A DNA stretch of 64,000 nucleotides from Streptomyces noursei (GTDB lineage: Bacteria; Actinomycetota; Actinomycetes; Streptomycetales; Streptomycetaceae): assembly GCF_016917755.1 (NCBI RefSeq), contig NZ_CP070326.1, forward strand, positions 2,976,001-3,040,000, read 5' to 3'. Shown piece by piece: positions 46,343 to 55,763 of this stretch. Numbering within the stretch: the stretch's first letter is position 1; every line of letters starts with the position of its first letter. The position numbers and the translations under genes were made by a program. Under the pieces are notes generated by a model. It was given only the letters and a program-made list of their open reading frames with translations, ran no database searches and was not told the origin of the DNA.

Positions 46343-46392
46343 ACCGCCACCGCCGCCCCGCCCGGGTGTACGGGCGGGACGGCGGTGGCGGT
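46343..46392 (-). terminator. Long hairpin terminator of the lytic transglycosylase gene
   Basis: Two 22-nt arms (starting ACCGCCACCGCCGCC and ending GGCGGTGGCGGT) pair with one mismatch around the loop GGTGTA, 34 bp beyond the stop codon on the minus strand. Confidence 0.85.
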
Positions 46393-46425
46393 ACGGCCAC
46401 GAGGGCCGGGGGCGTGACCGGGCGG

Positions 46426-48306
46426 TCAGGAGGCGGCGGGCGGCGCCGTCACGGTGAGGGTGACCGTCAGCACGGTGCCGTCGGCGGTGGTCAGCCGGAG
46501 CCGGAAGGTGCCCGGGCGGGAGTCGGTGTAGAGCTTCGGGAGGGTGAGCAGGCCGTTGGCGTCGGTGGTGAGTCCGGTGAGGGTGCGGACCGGCTTGTCC
46601 TTGTCGGCGCCGGTGGCCTCGGGGTCCTTGAAGTAGGGGCCCCGGTCGTTCTCGACGGGCTTCTTCGGGTCGTCGGTGACCAGGGTGGCGGTGATCGGGA
46701 CGCCGGCCGCGGCCTTGCCCTGGTAGGTCGCCTTGATCTGGACGGCGTCGTCGGCGTACGCACCGCCGGCCGCCGTGGTCAGCGCCTTGTCGGAAGTCCG
46801 GGCGAGGGCATCGGCCTTCGGCGCGGGCTTGGCCGTGACCGTGCCGGCGAAGTCGACCGGGCGCACGTCGCGGACGGCGGCGGTGGCACGGACGGTGAAC
46901 GGGCCCGCGGTGTCGCCGGCGTGCAGCGTCGGGGCGGTGGCCAGGCCGTCCTTGTCGGTGGTGACGGTGACCGTGGTGGCGCCGCCGGGGATGGGGGTAC
47001 CCCCTGCTCGAACGAAGGTGAGACCGTGGGGGACGGTTCCGGTGCTGCCGGTGAGGGTGAAGCGGACGGTGGCGCCGGCCACCGGCTTGCCGTCGGCGTC
47101 CTTGGCGCGGACCCGCGGCGCGGTGGCGAAGTCGGTGCCCACGGTGGCCGTCAGGCGCGTGCCGTCCTTGTCGGCGACGGCTTCCAGGGCGGTGAGCGGG
47201 GCCGGCTTCGTGGGCGGCTTCGGCTTCGGGTCCGGGGTGGGCTTGGGGTCCGGCGTGGGCTTCGGCTTCGGGGACGGCGCGGGGACCGTCGTGCCGCCGT
47301 CATGGCCAGGACCGGTGGAGCCGGGGGTTCCGGACGAACCGCCCGGTGTCGCCGGCTCGTCGGGCTTGTGCTGTCCGCCCTTGCCGCCGGGGGCCGGGAG
47401 CGCGCCCTTCGCCTCGTCGCGGCGCTGGTTGCCGGGGCCGCCGACGGAGTCGGAGGTACCGCCGCGGTGGACGGGGAGCGGCCCCTTGCCGTCCGGCACC
47501 TCGAACGTGCCGTTCCGGTAGAACGTGTACCAGGACAGCACCAGGTTCAGGTACGCGCTGGAGTCGTTGTAGCCGAGCACGGCCCGGTCGAGGTCGGTCC
47601 GGTCGGACAGGTCGCGGCCGTCGGCGCAGAGGTAACGGCCGGCGGCGAGGGTCGCGTCGAAGACGTTGTTGGGGTCCTTGACGCCGTCCCCGTTGCCGTC
47701 GGCGCCCCAGCCCGTGCCGTGGGGCCCGCCCTGGGACCAGGTGGAGGGGATGAACTGCATCGGGCCGACGGCGTGGTCGTGGGTGGTGTCGCCGTCGTAG
47801 CGACCGCCGTCGGTGTCGGTTATCAGGGCGAAGCCACGGCCGTTGAGCTGGGGGCCGAGGATCGGCCGGAGGGTGGTGCCCTGCGCGTCGACCGCGCCGC
47901 CGCGGGCGTGACCGGACTCCACCTCGCCGATCGCGGCGAGCAGCTGCCAGGGCAGCCGGCAGCTCGGGTCGGAGGCCCGGAGGTCCGCCTCGGCCTTCTT
48001 GTAGGCGGCCAGGACGGTGGCCGGGATGCCCGCCTGGGACGGGGCGTGCGTCCCGCTGCCGGTGTCGCCGGAGTGGCCGGAACCTTTCGGCGGGGCGGGG
48101 GTCTTGAGGGGCGGCCGGTCGGTGAAGTACGACGAGCCGCCGTCGATGGGGGTGTCGGCGGGCGGTGCGGGGCTGCGGTCGGCGCGGGCCGCCGGATGGT
48201 CGGCGGCACCGGGCGCCTGAGAGGCGGTCAGCGCGGCCAGCGCCGCTGCCGCCACGGCCGTCGAGGCCGCTCCTCTTTGGAGCCGCCGCCGGAATGTGGC
48301 TGCCAT
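46426..48306 (-). CDS. Secreted lytic transglycosylase with Ig-like repeats
   Basis: The 626-residue protein has a signal peptide (1-35) and a Pro/Ser-rich spacer. A lytic murein transglycosylase domain follows, with catalytic glutamate E130 in AIGEVESGH, GRGFALITDTDGGRYDGDTTHDHAVGPMQF and AAGRYLC. After a long KPTPDPKP linker come two or three bacterial Ig-like domains with (V)ADKDGTRLTATVGT, the conserved cores of invasin-type repeats. It cleaves peptidoglycan outside the cell, with the Ig domains likely as wall spacers. Copy 2 of the palindromic repeat lies in frame inside the first Ig-like domain (TFVRAGGTPIPGG). The ATG has GGAGGGG about 9 nt upstream. Confidence 0.88.
   Translation of the reverse strand: MAATFRRRLQRGAASTAVAAAALAALTASQAPGAADHPAARADRSPAPPADTPIDGGSSYFTDRPPLKTPAPPKGSGHSGDTGSGTHAPSQAGIPATVLAAYKKAEADLRASDPSCRLPWQLLAAIGEVESGHARGGAVDAQGTTLRPILGPQLNGRGFALITDTDGGRYDGDTTHDHAVGPMQFIPSTWSQGGPHGTGWGADGNGDGVKDPNNVFDATLAAGRYLCADGRDLSDRTDLDRAVLGYNDSSAYLNLVLSWYTFYRNGTFEVPDGKGPLPVHRGGTSDSVGGPGNQRRDEAKGALPAPGGKGGQHKPDEPATPGGSSGTPGSTGPGHDGGTTVPAPSPKPKPTPDPKPTPDPKPKPPTKPAPLTALEAVADKDGTRLTATVGTDFATAPRVRAKDADGKPVAGATVRFTLTGSTGTVPHGLTFVRAGGTPIPGGATTVTVTTDKDGLATAPTLHAGDTAGPFTVRATAAVRDVRPVDFAGTVTAKPAPKADALARTSDKALTTAAGGAYADDAVQIKATYQGKAAAGVPITATLVTDDPKKPVENDRGPYFKDPEATGADKDKPVRTLTGLTTDANGLLTLPKLYTDSRPGTFRLRLTTADGTVLTVTLTVTAPPAAS
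46993..47034 (+). repeat. Dispersed palindromic repeat, copy 2 (inside the transglycosylase gene)
   Basis: It runs from GGGGGTACCCCCTGCTCG to GTGAGACCGTGGGGGAC, 42 bp, the same end motifs as copies 1 and 3. It is in frame inside the Ig-like region. Confidence 0.75.
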
Positions 48307-48463
48307 ACCTGGTGTCCCCTCCGTGTCGACCTACCGCGTGCACACCTGATCGCCGGTGTCTGGCTACTTGTGCGTGACGCCGTATCGCGCTCCCCAGCGC
48401 CTCAACTCCGGCGACACTACGACAACTCGGGCCGCACAGCCACCACTCCCATCAGCCACATAA

Positions 48464-48479
48464 TGATCCTAATCGATCA
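48464..48479. promoter_or_regulatory. Small inverted repeat at the DUF4184 start
   Basis: TGATC, six bases, GATCA in an AT-rich patch just before the ribosome site GGAGGGG. A possible operator, weakly supported. Confidence 0.3.
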
Positions 48480-48490
48480 AGGAGGGGCAG

Positions 48491-49381
48491 ATGCCGTTCA
48501 CGCTGAGTCATGCCGCCGCCGTCCTGCCGCTGATCCGTCGAACCGGTGCGGCCCGCGGCCCCTTGGTCGCCTCGGCGTTGGTCGCGGGGTCGTTCGCACC
48601 GGATGTGACGTACTACGCGGGCACGGTGGTTCCGGGCGGCATGGCATTCGGTGCGTTCACGCACTCCCTGTCCGGCGTGCTGACGGTGGACGTGCTGCTG
48701 ACCGCGGCGCTGGTGGGCGGCTGGCTGCTGGTGCGCGAGCCGCTCCTGGCGCTGTTGCCGCGGGCCGCGCGGGAGCGGCTCGGGGCGTTCGTCCGGGGCC
48801 GGCCCCGGACGCCGGGCCCGGTCCGCGAACGGGCGGCGTCGGCAGGCTGGTTCGTCGCCTCGGCGGTGCTCGGTTCGGTGTCGCATGTGGTCTGGGACGC
48901 CTTCACCCATCCCGGACGCTGGGGCACCCGCTTGCTGCCCGCGCTCAACACCGTGGTGGGCGACCGGCCGCTGGCCATGTACCTGCAGTACGCGACCTCG
49001 GCGCTGGCCCTGGTGGGGATCGGATGGTTCCTGTGGTCGGCGCTGCGGGTCGCGTCCGCGGCCGGGGCCGACGGCGCCGGATCCGCGGCACCCGAACTGC
49101 CCGTGCAGCTGCGGCTGTTGCTCACCGCCCCGGTGGTCCTGGCGGTGCTGCTCGGCGCCGCGTACCGCACGCTGCGGGCGTACGCCGTCCACGGGGCGGC
49201 GGTGGGGTGGTTCGACTACCTGCCGGACGCGCTCTTCGGGGCGGGCGCCGGCCTCGCGCCGGGACTGCTCGTCAGCGCCGGGGCGATACGGCTGCTGGGC
49301 CGGCGGGCACGGCGGGACGGGGCCGCGGCGGACGGCGGGGCGCCGGGCCGGCCGGCGGGCGCGGGGGCCGAGGCCGCCTGA
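48491..49381 (+). CDS. DUF4184-family integral membrane protein
   Basis: The 296-residue protein begins MPFTLSHAAAVLP, the signature of DUF4184, with LVAGSFAPDVTYY and SHVVWDAFTHPGRWG conserved histidine/aspartate motifs, and about six membrane helices. The His/Asp motifs recall a phospholipase/metal-dependent hydrolase of the YdjM type, but function is not established. The ribosome site is strong (GGAGGGG). It diverges from the transglycosylase gene. Confidence 0.88.
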   Translation: MPFTLSHAAAVLPLIRRTGAARGPLVASALVAGSFAPDVTYYAGTVVPGGMAFGAFTHSLSGVLTVDVLLTAALVGGWLLVREPLLALLPRAARERLGAFVRGRPRTPGPVRERAASAGWFVASAVLGSVSHVVWDAFTHPGRWGTRLLPALNTVVGDRPLAMYLQYATSALALVGIGWFLWSALRVASAAGADGAGSAAPELPVQLRLLLTAPVVLAVLLGAAYRTLRAYAVHGAAVGWFDYLPDALFGAGAGLAPGLLVSAGAIRLLGRRARRDGAAADGGAPGRPAGAGAEAA

Positions 49382-49398
49382 CGGGAGCGGACCCGCCG

Positions 49399-49430
49399 GG
49401 GTGCGTACGGCACGGACTCCGTACGCACCC
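49399..49430. terminator. Perfect 12-bp hairpin between convergent genes
   Basis: GGGTGCGTACGG and CCGTACGCACCC flank an 8-nt loop in the 60-bp gap between the DUF4184 gene and polA, serving either side. Confidence 0.8.
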
Positions 49431-49441
49431 TGGGGCGGCGG

Positions 49442-52156
49442 TCAGTGCGCCGCCGACTCCCAGTCCGCGCCGGCGCCGATCGAGACGTCGAGCGGGGCGC
49501 GGAGTTCGACGGCCGCGGCCATCTCCTTCCGGACCAGCTCCTCGACCTGGGCGCGCTCGCCGGGGGCGACCTCGACCACGATTTCGTCGTGGACCTGGAG
49601 CAGCATCCGGGAGGACAGCTCCGCCGCGCGCAGCGCCGCGTCGACCCGCAGCATCGCGATCTTGACGATGTCGGCGGCGGTGCCCTGGATGGGGGCGTTC
49701 AACGCCATCCGCTCGGCCATCTCGCGGCGCTGGCGGTTGTCGCTGTTGAGGTCGGGCAGATAGCGGCGACGGCCGAGGATCGTCTCGGTGTAGCCGGTGG
49801 CGCGGGCCTCCTCGACGACGCGCTGGAGGTAGTCGCGCACCCCGCCGAACCGCTCGAAGAAGTTGTCCATGAGCTTGCGGGCCTCGTCGGGCTGGATGCC
49901 CAGCTGCTGGGAGAGACCGAACGCGGACAGCCCGTAGGCCAGGCCGTACGACATCGCCTTGATCTTGCGGCGCATCTCCGGGTCGACCTCGGTCTTGGCG
50001 ACCGAGAAGACCTGGGAGGCGACGGTGGTGTGCAGGTCCTCGCCGGAGGTGAACGCCTCGATCAGGCCCTCGTCCTCGGAGAGGTGCGCCATCACCCGCA
50101 GCTCGATCTGGCTGTAGTCGGCGGTCAGCAGCGACTCGAAGCCCTCGCCGACGACGAAGCCGCGGCGGATCGCCCGGCCCTCGTCCGTCCGCACCGGGAT
50201 GTTCTGCAGATTGGGGTCGGTGGAGGACAGCCGGCCGGTGGCCGCGACGGTCTGGTTGAAGGTGGTGTGGATCCGGCCGTCGGCGGCGATGGTCTTGATC
50301 AGGCCCTCGACCGTGGTGCGCAGCTTGGCCTGCTCCCGGTGGCGGAGCATGATCACCGGGAGTTCGTTGTCGGTCTGGGAGGCCAGCCAGGCCAGGGCGT
50401 CTGCGTCGGTGGTGTAGCCGGTCTTGGTCTTCTTGGTCTTGGGCAGGCCCAGCTCGCCGAAGAGGACCTCCTGGAGCTGCTTGGGCGAGCCGAGGTTGAA
50501 CTCGTGGCCGGCCGCGGCGTGCGCCTCCTTGACGGCCTGCTGCACGGCTCCGGCGAACTGCTGCTCCATGCGCTCCAGCCAGCCGCGGTCGGCGGCGATG
50601 CCGGCCCGCTCCATCCGGGCCAGCAGCTCACTGGTGGGCAGCTCCACGTCGCGCAGCAGATCGGCCGCGCCGACCTCGGCCAGCTTCGCGCCGAACGCCG
50701 TCCCGAGGTCGAGGACCGTGCGGGCCTGCCCCATCAGGGCCTCCGCCTCGGCCTCCTCGTCCGCGCCGAACGCCAGCTGGCCGTCCCCGGCCGCGGCCGG
50801 GGCGAGATCGCGGCCCAGGTACTCGACGGAGAGGGCGTCCAGGGCGAAGGAGCGGCGGCCGGGCTTGACCAGATAGGCGGCGAGGGCGGTGTCCATGCCG
50901 ACGCCGTCGATGCGCCAGCCGTGCTCGCCGAAGACCCGCATCAGGCCCTTGGCGTTGTGCATCACCTTGGGCCGGGCCGGGTCGGCGATCCAGGCGGCGA
51001 AGGCCCGCTCGTCGGCCTCGTCCAGCTGCGCCGGGTCGAACCAGGCGGCCGGGCCGTGCCCGGTGGCCAGCGCCACCTCGGCGACGCTGCCGCTGCCCAG
51101 CGTCCACACGTCGACGGTGGCCACGCCCAGCGGCCCGGTGCCGTGCTCAGCCAGCCACGGGGCCAGCTCGCCGGTGCCCAGGACCGCGCCGTCCACCTCG
51201 ACGCCGGCGGCCGGCTCGGCGCTCTCCGCGCTCTCTGCGGCGCCGGGGTCCACGGCCAGAAGGCGGTCCCGCAGGCCCTGGTTGCGGATCTCCAGGGCGT
51301 TCAGGAAGACCTTGAGGGCCTCGCGGTCGTAGGGCTGGCGGGTGAGCTCGGCGGGGCCGCAGGACAGCTCGACGTCGCGGACCATCTCCGTCAGGCGGCG
51401 GTTGAGCTTCACCGACTCCAGGTGGTCGCGGAGATTCTGCCCCGCCTTGCCCTTGACCTCGTCGGCCCGCGCCACCAGCTCGGCGAACGAACCGAACTGG
51501 TTGATCCACTTGGTGGCGGTCTTCTCGCCGACACCGGGGATGCCGGGGAGGTTGTCCGACGGGTCGCCGCGCAGCGCGGCGAAGTCCGGGTACTGCGCGG
51601 GGGTCAGGCCGTACTTCTCGGCGACCTTCTCCGGGGTGAAGCGCGTCAGCTCGGAGACGCCCTTGGTGGGATAGAGGACCGTGACGTCCTCGGAGACCAG
51701 CTGGAAGGAGTCGCGGTCGCCGGTGACGATCGCCACCTCGAAGCCCTCGGCGGTGGCCTGGGTGGCCAGGGTGGCGATGACGTCGTCGGCCTCGAAGCCG
51801 TCCACCGCGAAGCGCTTGACGTGCATCGCGTCCAGCAGCTCGCCGATCAGCTCGACCTGGCCCTTGAACTCGTCGGGCGTCTTGGAGCGGTTCGCCTTGT
51901 ACTCGGGGAACTCCTCGGAGCGCCACGTCTTGCGGGAGACGTCGAACGCCACCGCGAAGTGGGTGGGCGCCTCGTCACGCAGGGTGTTCGCGAGCATCGA
52001 CGCGAAGCCGTAGATCGCGTTGGTCGGTTGCCCGGTCGCGGTGGTGAAATTCTCCACGGGCAGGGCGAAGAACGCCCGGTATGCCATGGAATGCCCGTCC
52101 ATCAGGAGCAGGCGAGGACGGCCACCCGCCGCCTCGGTGCCGGTCGCTTCGCTCAT
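49442..52156 (-). CDS. polA: DNA polymerase I
   Basis: The 904-residue protein holds the N-terminal 5'-nuclease domain (MDGHSMAYRAFFALP; GFEADDVIATLA; LPGIPGVGEKTA, about 10-300). A 3'-5' exonuclease-like domain lacking the catalytic acidic residues follows, as usual in actinobacteria. The polymerase domain has motifs A (DYSQIELR), B (RRKIKAMSYGLAYG) and C (QVHDEIV). It fills gaps in repair and removes Okazaki primers. The ATG at 52156 has GGAAAGG 8 nt upstream. A degenerate RecA-NDp box (9 of 11) lies just before it, so polA may also be part of the damage response. Confidence 0.97.
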   Translation of the reverse strand: MSEATGTEAAGGRPRLLLMDGHSMAYRAFFALPVENFTTATGQPTNAIYGFASMLANTLRDEAPTHFAVAFDVSRKTWRSEEFPEYKANRSKTPDEFKGQVELIGELLDAMHVKRFAVDGFEADDVIATLATQATAEGFEVAIVTGDRDSFQLVSEDVTVLYPTKGVSELTRFTPEKVAEKYGLTPAQYPDFAALRGDPSDNLPGIPGVGEKTATKWINQFGSFAELVARADEVKGKAGQNLRDHLESVKLNRRLTEMVRDVELSCGPAELTRQPYDREALKVFLNALEIRNQGLRDRLLAVDPGAAESAESAEPAAGVEVDGAVLGTGELAPWLAEHGTGPLGVATVDVWTLGSGSVAEVALATGHGPAAWFDPAQLDEADERAFAAWIADPARPKVMHNAKGLMRVFGEHGWRIDGVGMDTALAAYLVKPGRRSFALDALSVEYLGRDLAPAAAGDGQLAFGADEEAEAEALMGQARTVLDLGTAFGAKLAEVGAADLLRDVELPTSELLARMERAGIAADRGWLERMEQQFAGAVQQAVKEAHAAAGHEFNLGSPKQLQEVLFGELGLPKTKKTKTGYTTDADALAWLASQTDNELPVIMLRHREQAKLRTTVEGLIKTIAADGRIHTTFNQTVAATGRLSSTDPNLQNIPVRTDEGRAIRRGFVVGEGFESLLTADYSQIELRVMAHLSEDEGLIEAFTSGEDLHTTVASQVFSVAKTEVDPEMRRKIKAMSYGLAYGLSAFGLSQQLGIQPDEARKLMDNFFERFGGVRDYLQRVVEEARATGYTETILGRRRYLPDLNSDNRQRREMAERMALNAPIQGTAADIVKIAMLRVDAALRAAELSSRMLLQVHDEIVVEVAPGERAQVEELVRKEMAAAVELRAPLDVSIGAGADWESAAH

Positions 52157-52184
52157 CTTCACTGCCTTTCCTGCCACGCCCCCG

Positions 52185-52207
52185 ATCCTGCCACGCCCCA
52201 CCGACAA
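52185..52207 (-). promoter_or_regulatory. RecA-NDp-like promoter of polA
   Basis: On the minus strand: TTGTCGGTGGG, six bases, CAGGAT. It matches 9 of 11 positions and has a near-normal -10, giving a leader of about 22 nt. Confidence 0.6.
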
Positions 52208-52402
52208 TCCCCGCCGCGCCGGGCGACACCGGACCGCCCGCCCCACCACGCCACACCCGCCGCGCCGCACCCGCCGCCACGCACTCCCCTTACTGGCCCG
52301 CCCCGGTCCGTGACAGGATCTGAGACGCACCAATCAGATGTGCACGGCAACGACCGCCCCACCCCCGGCGGCCCGCCCGGCACACGACCCCAGGGAGAGC
52401 GC

Positions 52403-54688
52403 ATGGCAGGCAAGCCGCCCGCGTCGGACCCCGTCCAGGACGCGCCCGAGGTCGGCGCGCCCCAGCACTCCGCGGTCGGCATCCCGGCCATCACCCACGC
52501 GCTGAAGATCTCCCAGCAGCAGATGGGCGTCCGCCGCACCGCCCTCACCCTGCTACGGGTCAACCAGAAGAACGGCTTCGACTGCCCCGGCTGCGCCTGG
52601 CCCGAGGACGACAAGCGGCACGCCGCCGAGTTCTGCGAGAACGGCGCCAAGGCCGTCGCCGAGGAAGCCACCCTGCGACGGGTCACCCCGGACTTCTTCG
52701 CCGCCCACTCCGTCGCCGACCTCGCCTCCCGCAGCGGCTACTGGCTCGGCCAACAGGGCCGCCTCACCCACCCCATGTACCTCCCCGAGGGCGCCGACCA
52801 CTACGAACCCGTCACCTGGGACCGCGCCTTCGACCTCATCGCCGAGGACCTCACCGCCCTCGCCTCCCCCGACGAGGCCGTCTTCTACACCTCCGGCCGG
52901 ACGAGCAACGAGGCCGCCTTCCTCTACCAGCTCTTCGCCCGCGAGTTCGGCACCAACAACCTCCCGGACTGCTCCAACATGTGCCACGAGTCCTCGGGCT
53001 CGGCACTCACCGCCACCCTGGGCGTCGGCAAGGGCAGTGTCCTGTTGGAGGACCTCTACAAGGCCGACCTGATCATCGTCGCCGGCCAGAACCCGGGCAC
53101 CAACCACCCGCGGATGCTCAGCGCCCTGGAGAAGGCCAAGGCCGGCGGCGCCAAGATCATCTCGATCAACCCGCTGCCCGAGGCCGGCCTGGAACGCTTC
53201 AAGAACCCCCAGACCCCGCGCGGCCTGGCCGGCGGCGGCACCGCCCTGACCGACCTCTTCCTCCAGGTGCGCCTCGGCGGCGACCAGGCCCTCTTCCGCG
53301 CCCTCAACCGCCGCATCCTGCAGACCGAAGGCGCCCTCGACGAGGACTTCATCCGCGACCACACCCACGGCTTCGAGGAGTTCGCGGACCTGGTCCGCGC
53401 CGGCGACGACGCCGACGACACGCTGCGCGCCACCGGACTCACCCACGACGAGATCGAACGCGCCGCCGCCATGGTGCTCGCCTCCCGCCGCACCATCGTG
53501 TGCTGGGCGATGGGCCTGACCCAGCACAAGCACTCCGTCCCCACCATCCAGGAAGTCGTCAACTTCCTGCTGCTGCGCGGCAACATCGGCCGCCCCGGAG
53601 CCGGCGTCTGCCCCGTACGCGGCCACAGCAACGTCCAGGGCGACCGCACCATGGGCATCTTCGAACGGCCCGCACCGGCCTTCCTGGACGCCCTGGAGAA
53701 GGAGTTCGGCTTCGCACCGCCCCGCGAGCACGGCTACGACGTCGTCCGCGCCATCCGCGCCCTGCGCGACGGACAGGCCAAGGTCTTCTTCGCCATGGGC
53801 GGCAACTTCGTCTCCGCCACCCCCGACACCGACGTCACCGAAGCCGCCGTCCGACGCGCCCGCCTCACCGTGCACGTCTCCACCAAGCTCAACCGCTCCC
53901 ACGTCGTCACCGGCGCCCGCGCCCTGATCCTGCCGACCCTGGGCCGCACCGAACGCGACCGCCAGGCGAGCGGCGACCAGTTCGTGACCGTCGAGGACTC
54001 CATGGGCATGGTGCACGCCTCCCGCGGCCGCCTGGAGCCCGCCGGCCCCCAACTGCTCTCCGAACCCGCCATCGTCGCCCGCCTCGCCCACCGCGTCCTC
54101 GGCGACCGCAGCAACACCCCCTGGCAGGCGTTCGAGAAGGACTACGCCACCATCCGCGACCGGATCGCCCGCGTCATCCCCGGCTTCGAGGACTTCAACG
54201 CCAAGGTCGCCCGCCCCGGAGGCTTCGCCCTGCCGCACGCCCCCCGGGACAGCCGCAGCTTCCCCACCGCCACCGGGAAGGCCAACTTCACCGCCGCCCC
54301 CGTGGAACACCCCACCGCCCCCGAAGGGCGCCTGCTCCTCCAGACACTGCGCTCCCACGACCAGTACAACACCACCATCTACGGCCTCGACGACCGCTAC
54401 CGCGGCATCAAGAACGGCCGCCGCGTCGTCCTCGTCCACCCCGACGACGCCCACCACCTGGGCTTCGCCGACGGCTCCTACGCCGACCTGATCAGCGAAT
54501 GGACCGACGGCAGCGAGCGGCGCGCCCCCGGCTTCCGGGTGGTGCACTACCCCACCGCCCGGGGCTGCGCCGCCGCCTACTACCCCGAGACCAACGTCCT
54601 GGTCCCGCTGGACCACACCGCCGACACCAGCAACACCCCCGCCTCGAAGTCCCTGGTCATCCGGCTGGAAGCCGCGCGGGAAGGCTGA
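52403..54688 (+). CDS. FdhF/YdeP-family molybdopterin oxidoreductase
   Basis: The 761-residue protein is a molybdopterin oxidoreductase of the FdhF/YdeP group: CPGCAWP at residues 61-67 with a further cysteine at 78 (FCENGAK), TSGRTSNEAAFLYQLFAREFG, NMCHESSG, GQNPGTNHPRM, and the C-terminal molybdopterin-guanine-dinucleotide-binding domain (TLRSHDQYNTTIYGLDDRYRG; VLVPLDHTADTSNTP). Members resemble formate dehydrogenase alpha subunits but usually stand alone; in E. coli YdeP is linked to acid resistance. The ATG has AGGGAG upstream. Codons ending in C are strikingly preferred. Confidence 0.93.
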   Translation: MAGKPPASDPVQDAPEVGAPQHSAVGIPAITHALKISQQQMGVRRTALTLLRVNQKNGFDCPGCAWPEDDKRHAAEFCENGAKAVAEEATLRRVTPDFFAAHSVADLASRSGYWLGQQGRLTHPMYLPEGADHYEPVTWDRAFDLIAEDLTALASPDEAVFYTSGRTSNEAAFLYQLFAREFGTNNLPDCSNMCHESSGSALTATLGVGKGSVLLEDLYKADLIIVAGQNPGTNHPRMLSALEKAKAGGAKIISINPLPEAGLERFKNPQTPRGLAGGGTALTDLFLQVRLGGDQALFRALNRRILQTEGALDEDFIRDHTHGFEEFADLVRAGDDADDTLRATGLTHDEIERAAAMVLASRRTIVCWAMGLTQHKHSVPTIQEVVNFLLLRGNIGRPGAGVCPVRGHSNVQGDRTMGIFERPAPAFLDALEKEFGFAPPREHGYDVVRAIRALRDGQAKVFFAMGGNFVSATPDTDVTEAAVRRARLTVHVSTKLNRSHVVTGARALILPTLGRTERDRQASGDQFVTVEDSMGMVHASRGRLEPAGPQLLSEPAIVARLAHRVLGDRSNTPWQAFEKDYATIRDRIARVIPGFEDFNAKVARPGGFALPHAPRDSRSFPTATGKANFTAAPVEHPTAPEGRLLLQTLRSHDQYNTTIYGLDDRYRGIKNGRRVVLVHPDDAHHLGFADGSYADLISEWTDGSERRAPGFRVVHYPTARGCAAAYYPETNVLVPLDHTADTSNTPASKSLVIRLEAAREG

Positions 54689-54838
54689 CCGCCGGCCGCA
54701 CGGCGCGCGGTCGGCACCGGCGCTCGGGCACCCCGCGACGGGCGCCCGGGACGTGGCCTGATAGGAACAGGCACAGATCCACGACGATCAAGGGCACAGA
54801 CACGGCCACGTTCAAGGGCGAGCGAAACGGAGCAGTCC

Positions 54839-55312
54839 ATGGGTGAGCAGAGCACGACCACGTTCCCGCAGGAGATCCTCGATCAGTGGGCCGGCATCGG
54901 GGTCGACCTGCCCGCCCTGTTCTCCGCCGGGCACCTCGGCGAACGCATGAGCGTCCAGGTCACCGAGGCCGCCCCGGAGCGCGTCGTCGGCACCATGCCC
55001 GTCGAGGGCAACACCCAGCCCTACGGGCTGCTGCACGGCGGCGCCTCCGCCGTCCTGGCCGAGACCCTCGGCTCCGTCGGGGCCATGCTGCACGGCGGCC
55101 CCACCAAGGCGGCCGTCGGCGTCGACCTCAACTGCACCCACCACCGCGGCATCCGCTCCGGACTGGTCACCGGCGTCGCCACTCCCGTACACCGCGGCCG
55201 GTCCACCACCACCTACGAGATCGTCATCACCGACGAGCAGGACAAGCGGGTCTGCACCGCCCGTCTGACCTGTCTGCTGCGCGACGCCGACCCCTCCATG
55301 TACCGCGCCTGA
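54839..55312 (+). CDS. PaaI-type hotdog thioesterase
   Basis: This 157-residue acyl-CoA thioesterase of the PaaI group has the hotdog motif GLLHGGASAVLAETLGSVGA (about 63-82), the PVEGNTQPYG entry strand, and KAAVGVDLNCTHHRGI. It cleaves aryl- or acyl-CoA thioesters. The ATG has GGAG 6 nt upstream. A hairpin terminator follows 45 bp beyond the stop. Confidence 0.92.
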   Translation: MGEQSTTTFPQEILDQWAGIGVDLPALFSAGHLGERMSVQVTEAAPERVVGTMPVEGNTQPYGLLHGGASAVLAETLGSVGAMLHGGPTKAAVGVDLNCTHHRGIRSGLVTGVATPVHRGRSTTTYEIVITDEQDKRVCTARLTCLLRDADPSMYRA

Positions 55313-55356
55313 CGTCGCAAATCAGCCACCCGGCCGGCGCCCCGCCGCCCGCCGCC

Positions 55357-55392
55357 ACGGCCCCGCACCCGGACCCCCGGGAGCGGGGCCGT
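55357..55392 (+). terminator. Thioesterase terminator hairpin
   Basis: ACGGCCCCGC and GCGGGGCCGT pair perfectly over 10 bp around a 16-nt loop. Confidence 0.75.
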
Positions 55393-55763
55393 CCGCATTC
55401 CCGTAACGCTGCGTCACAGCCGCGCCCTGCGCCGGACACCCGCCACCTCCGTCTATCGGACACCGGTCCCGCGCCGCGCCGACACACCGTCAAACCACCG
55501 CCAGAAGTGCGAGTTCGCCCTCCGCTCAGCGCCCGACCGCCCTGTAAGGACCATAACGGCAAAACGCTCATCGAAGGTCATAACAAGAGCGTCACAAGCT
55601 CGACGGCGTCAGTTCCGACCCGGCGGTCGGCACTCTAGAGTTCACCGCCAGTCACCGCACCGCCGGGCGCGCTGCGAGCACGGAACCTGTACCGCACCGT
55701 ACGGCCCGGCGCGCGAACCGGCCAGGCGTGCAGCCGCGGCCGCGGCCAAGGAAAGGACTGATC
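55393..55763. other. Upstream region of the liv operon
   Basis: No gene is supported. Two similar stretches, AGGACCATAACGGC (from 55547) and AAGGTCATAACAAG (from 55575), lie about 28 bp apart and could bind a regulator. A possible -10 box TAGAGT at 55636-55641 would give a leader of about 115 nt. The ribosome site AAGGAAAGG precedes the GTG of livK. Confidence 0.45.

Noticed and set aside
48307..48490. Possible c-di-AMP (ydaO) riboswitch before the secreted transglycosylase
   Set aside because: Cell-wall hydrolases in Streptomyces often have one, but the 184-bp divergent gap is too short and lacks the conserved blocks as far as I can see.
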